A DNA stretch of 57,193 nt from Lingula anatina (taxonomy: Eukaryota; Brachiopoda; Lingulata; Lingulida; Lingulidae), in contig NW_019774959.1 in NCBI RefSeq assembly GCF_001039355.2, positions 405,962 to 463,154 on the forward strand, read 5' to 3'. Below are positions 49,178 to 57,193 of the stretch, one piece after another. The notes beneath the pieces were generated by a model, which was not told where the DNA came from, did not search any database, and saw nothing but the letters and a program-made list of their open reading frames with translations. Within the stretch, counting starts at the first letter, position 1; each line of letters begins with the position of its first letter. A program made the translations under genes and the position numbers.

Positions 49178-52112
49178 GAAGAAGAAGAAGAAGAAGAACA
49201 AGAACAACAACAACAGCAATAATAATAATAATATTAATAATAATTGTTATTAGAGTAATAATAATAATATTAATAATAATTGTTATTAGAGTACCAGAAC
49301 ACTTATTTTCTTTGACAGTACTTTAGCATACGCATGCATGTTGAATATGACATTTTCGTTCAGAGAATATACAACTGTATTCATGTATTGCAGTTTACAG
49401 ATCACTGCTAACAGTTGCTTCAACTTACTGTAGTAGTGTTCGTTTTTATAAATCTATCTATGCTAGGACGATTGATAAATCCTTTGAAAACCTACAAATA
49501 TTCATGTATTAAGGCAGTCACGCTGGAGAAAATCCCTGAAGATTTCAAGTCTCGCAAATTTTTCCGTTTTTCTAAGTATAAAGTAATTATAATCAATCAC
49601 CTGGCCATCTCGTAACAAGGGTATCTACTTAGAAACATCTGTATTGAAGATTGCAATTGCGGATTGGAAAAAGCTGGATGCAAAGACCGAAGTAACTGGA
49701 AAATCCGCTTTTTAATGGCGCATGCAATGCATATTTCATCCGCACGGAGTACGAATTCACTGAAAATGAAGTCGGCACTTGGTGAAACTTCTATGACTTG
49801 TAAATTTTTTGTGCGCAAAGTAAGATTTGAATAAAAATACTGTGGTATTTTAAGGGTACTGTAAAAATTAATTATTATCCAGATACCAAAAATGAGGTTT
49901 CTTCTGCATTTTAACATTCACTAATGCATGTACCTTTGTGGTGATTTAAAACAATAAAAGTTCCCTTGAAAATATATCATATCAGTGTTTATATTTCTTG
50001 TATCTATGTACAAGCATAGGCAACTCAAATCCTTTATCGTCAATTTAACACCTTTATATTTTGATGTGAGATAGCAATCGATATATGTGGCGTAATTTCA
50101 CTCCTGAACAAGATTTTATCACGAAAATTGGCATAGTAGACTACAAGTGTACGGCCTTCAAACCTGTGCCGTAATTTTAGTTTAAATGATTTTATCATGG
50201 AGTTTTGAGCCCCTAAGTACAGATTTTCATTAAACAAAGGAATTTTTTCTTATAACAATTACGAAGGAGAAACGGAGAAATTTGAGAAACCGATTTTTCC
50301 TTTTTTGCCTTAAAATTACAATTATGACGTCACCCGTAAGATGACGTGTGTTTAAGTTAATGGATTTAGTCACTGAGCACTTAAGAGCTATCTGTTATCC
50401 AAAGGAATGTATGTAAGGAAGTAAATAAGGAATTTTTGCAAGCGCTTACAGTATCTTTAATAGGAGCAGATAGATAGGCCAGTAAATAAAAACAAACAAA
50501 AACAGAAAAATTTATACAGAAAAAATAGGGATAATAAGAACAAACTTCCCACTTCCAATGACACTTTGAGAAAAATAACGAGAAGACTGTGCTGAAGCAG
50601 TGCTATTTTTGATGGAGCTATTGGTTCAAGGCACTCGTTTAAATCCTACTCCAGGAAGCAACTTATCGGCAAAACCAAGAAAAGATTTTGCGGCGACGGC
50701 GTCAAGTGCCATCTCCACGCAGTGTGACACTTGCTGTCGTATGTAATTTGTATCATCGATTTATTCATCAGTCCTAAGTGTTTCAAGTGCTCTTAGAAAA
50801 AAGCGTCAGGATGCCTTATAATCTTGAAATCATAAATGTATAATGTCGTTACCAAGTAGTCCAAAACCTACAGAGTGCTGGCAGCGATGGGTTTAATTTT
50901 CTCACAGAGAATGAAACGCTGCAGGACACCGCTGCAGTTGCGCGTGTCAGTCGTCAATCGGCGTCTCCCTCAAGAATTAGAAGATGTATGTTTCCTGTCA
51001 ATAGTACCTGTGCCAACGCAACAGACTGTATATAGCGAGAAGAATTACCCAATAGTGTATAGGGTGTCCCTCGATATCGTAACAAACCGTTCCTTTTTCG
51101 CGAGTGTAACTTTTTTGCTAAATGAAGTATAAATTAAGAAATATTGAAGATCGCTTACCACACTAAATGTGCCAAATCTTTTATAAGCCGCCAGTAAAAA
51201 GCAAAGCTCTTTGTCGTTTCGGAACAATTTATACCTTTTAACCAAAGGGAAGAACTATATTGCCGGTAATAAAACTAATTTGACATTGACGTTCTTGTAG
51301 GCACTGTCTTGGTTATTTAGCAGTATTAACGTGCTCCTTTACATTTCCTGTGATGGTAAGGGTCAAGGTCACAAGAGATTAGGTATCAATTTGACTGCTC
51401 CTATCGGCTGGCCAACTCCCTATATTGATAAAAAATAAAGTTCCAGTTTAAATGTTCAAATCATGGCACATTGGCAAGGGATCTGAAGTTAGAGGACCTA
51501 AAAGTAATTACTTTGGGACATTTGAGATTTATAACACTCCAAAAATCTTACACTCGCAAAAATGGAATAGCATGTTCATTTCTAAGCGAATTTATCGACC
51601 AGATCTTATGGACTATAATGTACACCCACTCGTTGGCGTATGACGAAGTCATATAAAACCTTTGCTTTGTCTTCTTTATCAGTTATAAATTGACAGATAC
51701 TCAAAGGTGGGAAATAGAAAATCATAACAAGTAGATAAAAATTCCTGTACTCTAAACCACCTTTTAAGATGAATTAAGCAAATGCTTTTGCACGAATTAT
51801 GTCTATAACGATGTTTTAGTGTCAATGAAAACACAAAATTCCTTCAAAAGAGAGCTCATAAGTTAACATTGGCAAAACATTGAAATTGTTGAACACAAAC
51901 GTCTTTTTTCGGTTCCATGCTACGTCTACACCAACAGGTACTGGCACCCCTTACCACGTGTACTGGCACCCCTTTATCACTAGAACCAGGCGTCAGAGAT
52001 TTTTACGTGGTTAACGAATGCTAAATGATTAAATAAATGAATATATATAATTAAATAAAGAAATAAATGAATGAAAAAAAATTAATGAAATACGATGCAG
52101 AGGATAATAATT

Positions 52113-52156
<44 letters not shown>

Positions 52157-52945
52157 CAGATTTACTCTTTGAATCTTCTGGCAATATTGCTAACCTACCC
52201 ACTCAGAGCAAGGCACTATCAATACACACTGTCACAGCAGCACGTATCTATTCTCATTACCGACAATGCACCCACGACAGTTTCATATAAATCAAATGAT
52301 ATATATATATAATGTATCATCAGTGTCATCAAGACAATTTCCTGCTCACGAAAAATCACTGCAATAATACGCAAATGTTTTTTTTTTGTTGTACAGAGAT
52401 TTGCGTCCAAGTAAAGCGAATTACGGTGTTTGCAGTTACTACTGCGTCGCCGTTAAAATAGGTGTTACTCGGCATGATAGATTTGTTTCAAATACCAGCA
52501 GAGGAAAGCTACAGAGCCTCTGTTCTGTTATTTCAGAGTCTGGATGAAGTCACCGCATGGACTGTTTTTTAAATAAGAACGAAAGATAAAAAAAAACTGG
52601 TCTAATTTGGAGGCCGAATATTAGGGGCTGCTATTATTCGTTGATATAAAACATTTAGTATCAGTCTTTTCTATAAAATCTTTAGACTGGACTATACTTA
52701 TTATTCATCCCGGTTCGAAGTTGACTAAAACTTTGATCTAAAAGCAAAAACCGACATTCAGGGTCGAGTTTCCTCCTGAGACCAGTCCCAACAAGACACA
52801 GCCTACTCCATGTGAACACGTCTTAAGTAGGGAATCAATTTTATCTCTCCCTTATCAACTGTCACATCCAATAAACAAAATACTCAATAAGTTCTTTGAT
52901 GAGCAGTTTGGTAAGCAACATATTATTGGTTTTGTCCTTAAGATG
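48930..52945. other. Non-coding stretch
   Basis: Low-complexity AT-rich DNA with no recognisable gene. (AAT)n at 52114-52156. Confidence 0.4.
49141..49290. repeat. (AAT)n / (AAG)n low-complexity with a tandem duplication
   Basis: AAT and AAG runs followed by two copies of a block containing ATTAATAATAATTGTTATTA and GAGTA. Confidence 0.9.
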
Positions 52946-53058
52946 CACCCTGAGTTTCAGAAACACCTTATTTATCAATATGCCTTGGTCATTTCCTGTA
53001 AATACGAGCAACTGATAAAAAAGCGGCTAGTTTCCAGCAATCTCTGACTCCCAGGGTG
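52946..53058. mobile_element. hAT-like MITE, copy H4 (eroded)
   Basis: CACCCTGAGTTTCAGAAAC at 52946 and TCTCTGACTCCCAGGGTG ending 53058 are inverted H-type termini; internal order resembles H3. No target duplication remains. Confidence 0.65.
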
Positions 53059-55269
53059 ATACTGGCAACAAGGGAGACATACTTTTAATAAGGTGACTTT
53101 AATTTCCTGTAATATTCAAAACACAGGGTGGTAAGCAGCTGCCGTGAAATACCATGGCGTCGTTTTGTTACATACGAGGTTGAAGTAGATGGTTCAAGAG
53201 CTCCTGCTCAATCATTAGAACGGACATCCCTGGCAATTATGTTAGGATATATCCATTCATCATAGTCATTCTGGGACCCAGTAAGGTGAATGTCGAAATT
53301 AACAATGGCAGATTTTTCCATTATAGATTGGTTTGATCCATTGGTGATTTTCTTTTTAAATATCTTAATATTCAATATTAATGTTATCGTGATTAAAATA
53401 CATTAAAATTCTTGGAACATTTATATCCAATATATACATGAATATACTTGTATTTTAATGTAATATACCCCACTACGTCGGCCATATGGTTTTTTGCCAA
53501 TGAGGTTGACAGAACATTTTATATCAGACAGCTTATTGGGGGTCAAATGTCAAGGTCGACTGTAAAATGCTCTAAAAAATAATTAATAAAACATTAAGCT
53601 TTTTGACCTTGTTAAAATGTACAATGTATTAGTTTAGCAATTAAAAGAAAGCAAAATCTGGGAGGGTCATGTTCCAATGCTTTTGGATAATTTTTTTTAT
53701 TATTACAGAGACTGGTATTTTACGAGTACCATTGGAGCAGAAGATGCATCGGCTTGTAGTTTCAAATTTTTATAATAAAAACAGGTTGGTTACTGACAAA
53801 TAGCAGTTAAAAATATTGTCTCATTCAAAGATACATGTTGACTACTGCAGAGAAAATAACTTTGAACTGCGAAATATGGCAGTAGCAATTAAAACGTGAT
53901 GCATGTAGATACATGCAGCAGTATTAATCATACGTTTATTCCCATGATTTCCATGATTCCCAGGATTCAAGTTTTTTTTTGCAGAAGCCAATTCTTTCCT
54001 TACCAGAATACAAGTGCTCGATATCGACTTTTTCCTAAACGTGCAACGGGGTATACATGTAAAGCAACATTTGATTTTGGGATTGTTTTCTTGGCAACAT
54101 TTATGTTCTCAGCAATGGATTCCATAATGCCTATCAGAATAATCAATCAATGTGCTTGGAACATGTAATTAGATGGTGTCGTAATGCGGACAGGTTATTG
54201 GTTAAAGAGGATAGATCTTCGTAGGCGACCTTGACCTTGTGAAGTTAACATTCATGACATTTGGCTTTATATTACTTCTTTCCAATTTTTAAGCACTGTT
54301 AATTATCATTTTAGTGCTCCATTCCCTTATTCGTCTTTTATCCCCCTCTCTCTAGTCTCTCTCTCTCTCTCTCTCCCCCCTCGCTCTCTCCCCCTCTCTC
54401 TGTAGGCCTACCTTTTACATTTCATTTTAGGTATTTTAGGTATTCCATTTTATTTCATTTTCATCCATTTCATCTAATTTTATCTAATGCAGTGCGAATT
54501 TGATTTAATTCAATTGGATTGCATATTATTACTCTCGATCCTGTTATCCAGACAATCTATGAGCCGTTTTGTGTCTATATTTAGCTATTAAACTGAGAGA
54601 TGAAATGGAAGCCAGAAATAACTGAAAATTTCGGAAGCACAGAGCTATCACTTAGGCAACTGTCTGGCCATTACGCCGTGTAAACAACCCATTATAGTCT
54701 ACGTTATCTCAGCTCCACCACGAACGCTGCAGCTGGCTGCCAGATACTGCGTCACGGTAGATTGTGTTATGATTGCTTTAGTCATTTTAAATAAATCTTA
54801 GGCCTCTTAGGGGATACTGCATCCTAGATTCCTCGACGCCAGCCTCTGTTTTTTGCTGATCATTTTAACGGCAAATTATAACCTTATTTTAAAATATTGT
54901 GTGACGAGAAATTTAGGTATCTTTCTGGCTCCATTGACGTCCCAAGGCTAACAAATGTTATCTGTGAAATTTAAATCCGTGCATATTTGTCTCTGCGTCT
55001 GTCTGTCTGTCTGTCTGTCAGTCAGTCCATGAGTCCGACTGTCATCTGTTCACCTATCCGCCTGACAGCCTCATTGTCATTCGCGGTCTCTGACGTTGTC
55101 ATTACATTACTACGTTGGCCATCGTCCATTGTTGCCGCTTTTTTTTTCTCTCATTAACTTGTTCTTATAGGTTTTTAAGTTAGAAGATCACGTGCTCCTC
55201 GAGTTCCACAGATAGTTGGAATTTAACTTACTCTACCGGCATACCTCTGTATAATCCCCGGTCCCTCCT

Positions 55270-55319
<50 letters not shown>

Positions 55320-57193
55320 CTGTCAGACAAATTCAGAGACTTTTAAACAGTGGAATTAAATTTTCTTTGAAACTTGAGGTGGTCGATGAGCATCCTTCAA
55401 CATACCTTTTGTAGGACTTGTTCTTGCAATAGAGGAAAAAGCTCCATCAAATTTTTTATGGATATTCTGCTAATGCACAGGCTTTTATATAGGAATTGGT
55501 GCTTTTGTTGGTGGCCAAGATTTTGAAAAAAATGTTCATGAAATAAGGGAAAGAAGATATAGCAATTTCAACCAATTCCGGGTGTCCAAATGATTGATCT
55601 TAATCTTAGTTATTAAATGTTTTCCTATATCCCTCCGACTAATTCACTTATTACGGCTAGAACTGTAGGAGGTCTGCGTTTCTGTTTTCGAAGCACGCCG
55701 ACACCTACCCAGCCATCTGCCTTATGCCGCGTTTTTTTCCGTTGTTTCATTTGCCCTTGTGGGTTTTCAAGTCGTGTTCGGCTCATCGTGTATGCCACTT
55801 AACATCTCTGGCTTGAAATGAAGTATGGCTTCAACACCCTCCCATACACATGTTTTGTTATTGTAACGTGATGGTATTATACAGATGGTTACGCCACGCG
55901 TGCACTGATAAATCTGCCAGCTCGGTACACTGTACACGTAAAATCAGACAATGGTAGGAGAATTAATGTATCATCCTAATCAAGTCCATTCGCTAAAAAT
56001 CTATTTTGACCCGCTATCTGCCTCTAATATTTAAAAATCACCACGAGTTAGTGTACCAAAAGAATAAAAAACTTTCGGAAATGACTTGCACGCGTTCGCT
56101 CACATTTGGCAAATAATTTTGAAGAAAGTTTTTTTCACCCTGAGGAAGGCTTCAAGAATTTTTTTTGCCCAAAAATTGGTCTAATTTTTTAATTGAAGAC
56201 CAAAGGTTTTGTCTTCTTTCGCCAAAGATAAACCAGGTGTTATTCACTTGACTAATTATTTTCATTACATGAAAGGCTTATCACATTTAAATAAACAGGT
56301 ATTCTACATTGATTGACTTCTGCATTGAAACTATGTTCAACCATTAAGTTGCGGTCTTACAAGTAGTTTGTTTGTGAATTAAGGCACTCGATTGAGAGGG
56401 AAAATACTATACAGCATTAAGACGAACATAATAGTGTAGAGCGCCTTCGTCGTTTTTACCACTAATAACCCATCGCAGAGCAATCTTTAATGAAAAATAA
56501 CCAAGCCATCAATCTTCCGTGGCTAACCTCAACTTTTACTAAAGGTTACACTAATTGCATCGTTTCGGTTCAGTGTTAGATGGTTTTGATACGGAATATC
56601 GGCTGCGTGTAGACATATGTTTTGACTGCTTCATTCACCGGTATGCTGCGTTTATCTGTTTTCCAAAGAATTACTCACGTATATCACTTGGTCTGTGCTT
56701 TTACCTGGAAACCACACTAAAGGAGATACCACACTATTTTGACAACTGGTTTTGAATTACAAATTGTTAAATTGGTTAGCCGGCAGATGCACTGAATAAC
56801 TGTGCTCTTCAGATCTCTGATCGGTTCATTATCTTTCACCTGAATCTTGCATTTCACCCGAAAACCACACTTAACGGAACGCCCCAGCACATCAACGTAT
56901 ATGTATGTAAGATTTCTAAAGACGGCTAGCAAATCATACATTTAAAAAACTGTTATATGTTCAGCTTGCTCAGGTATAAAATGACGAAGACTGGTCTCTT
57001 TTGCAATGTATTTTCAAGTTTTATCTCTAAATATTCACTTTTACCCAAAGGACACTCTTAAGAAGGTCTCAAGTCGTTCTGATTTCGGTCTGTTTTCAAT
57101 CTCTTGAAAATGGGAATCAAAGAAGCAGCTAGTATGCTCAGTTATGTTCAGTATCCTGCCGGCTCACGCCATGAGGCAGTGAATCCCCCCTAA
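53059..57193. other. Non-coding stretch to the right edge
   Basis: No exon, RNA gene or delimited element recognised. Contains (CT)n tracts at about 54352-54392 and 55274-55316 and (CTGT)n near 55000. Confidence 0.4.

Noticed and set aside
50620-50660. TTCAAGGCACTCGTTTAAATCC as a tRNA T-arm
   Set aside because: No matching acceptor, D or anticodon arms around it.
52067-52312. Poly-Asn open frame
   Set aside because: Artefact of the (AAT)n repeat.

Overview
The window is metazoan nuclear DNA: short coding exons with canonical GT/AG introns, long AT-rich non-coding stretches, microsatellites and a very dense load of small non-autonomous transposons. The gene set (BTB-BACK protein, uridine phosphorylase, peroxisomal-type Nudix hydrolase, GPI-type Ly6/uPAR protein, galanin/allatostatin-A-type GPCR) and the Penelope-like element point to an invertebrate such as a mollusc, another lophotrochozoan or an invertebrate deuterostome. 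I cannot name the species.

Layout. 1-2.2 kb (-): two exons of a BTB-BACK gene that runs off the left edge. 8.55-12.26 kb (-): uridine phosphorylase, rebuilt as seven exons in consistent phase; only the N-terminal exon is missing. 15.25-16.10 kb (-): an intronless NUDT7-like CoA-diphosphatase Nudix gene ending in the peroxisomal signal SKL. 18.2-19.0 kb (+): an unrecognised two-hydrophobic-segment protein, divergent to the Nudix gene. 21.2-24.1 kb (+): a three-exon Ly6/uPAR gene (signal peptide, ten cysteines, GPI-type tail). 42.5-43.6 kb (-): a single-exon class A GPCR with an altered DRY motif. 46.9-48.4 kb: the 3' end of a Penelope-like retroelement (GIY-YIG domain) followed by an inverted second 3' tail. 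The rest (24.4-42.4, 43.7-46.8, 49-57.2 kb) shows no recognisable gene.

The outstanding content is mobile. Several MITE families can be delimited by inverted termini and target duplications: a 345-bp TTAA element, a fold-back family with TAA/TTA duplications (PIF/Harbinger-like), a hAT-like group with 8-bp duplications and YACCCT termini, and CAGGGGCGGAT / CAGTGGCGG families with 5-6-bp duplications. Intron 1 of the Ly6 gene and one intron of the uridine phosphorylase gene are built almost wholly from them, with nesting up to three deep. The Penelope tail carries a complete hammerhead-ribozyme fold on the + strand, and an inverted copy with six extra bases just after the predicted cleavage site.

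The genes do not form a pathway or operon; they are independent eukaryotic transcription units. The most novel candidates are the hammerhead/Penelope inverted pair, the fold-back family with its 67-bp minimal palindrome, a 56-bp duplication enclosing a segment copied from 3.2 kb away, and the GPCR lacking the acidic residue of the DRY motif.
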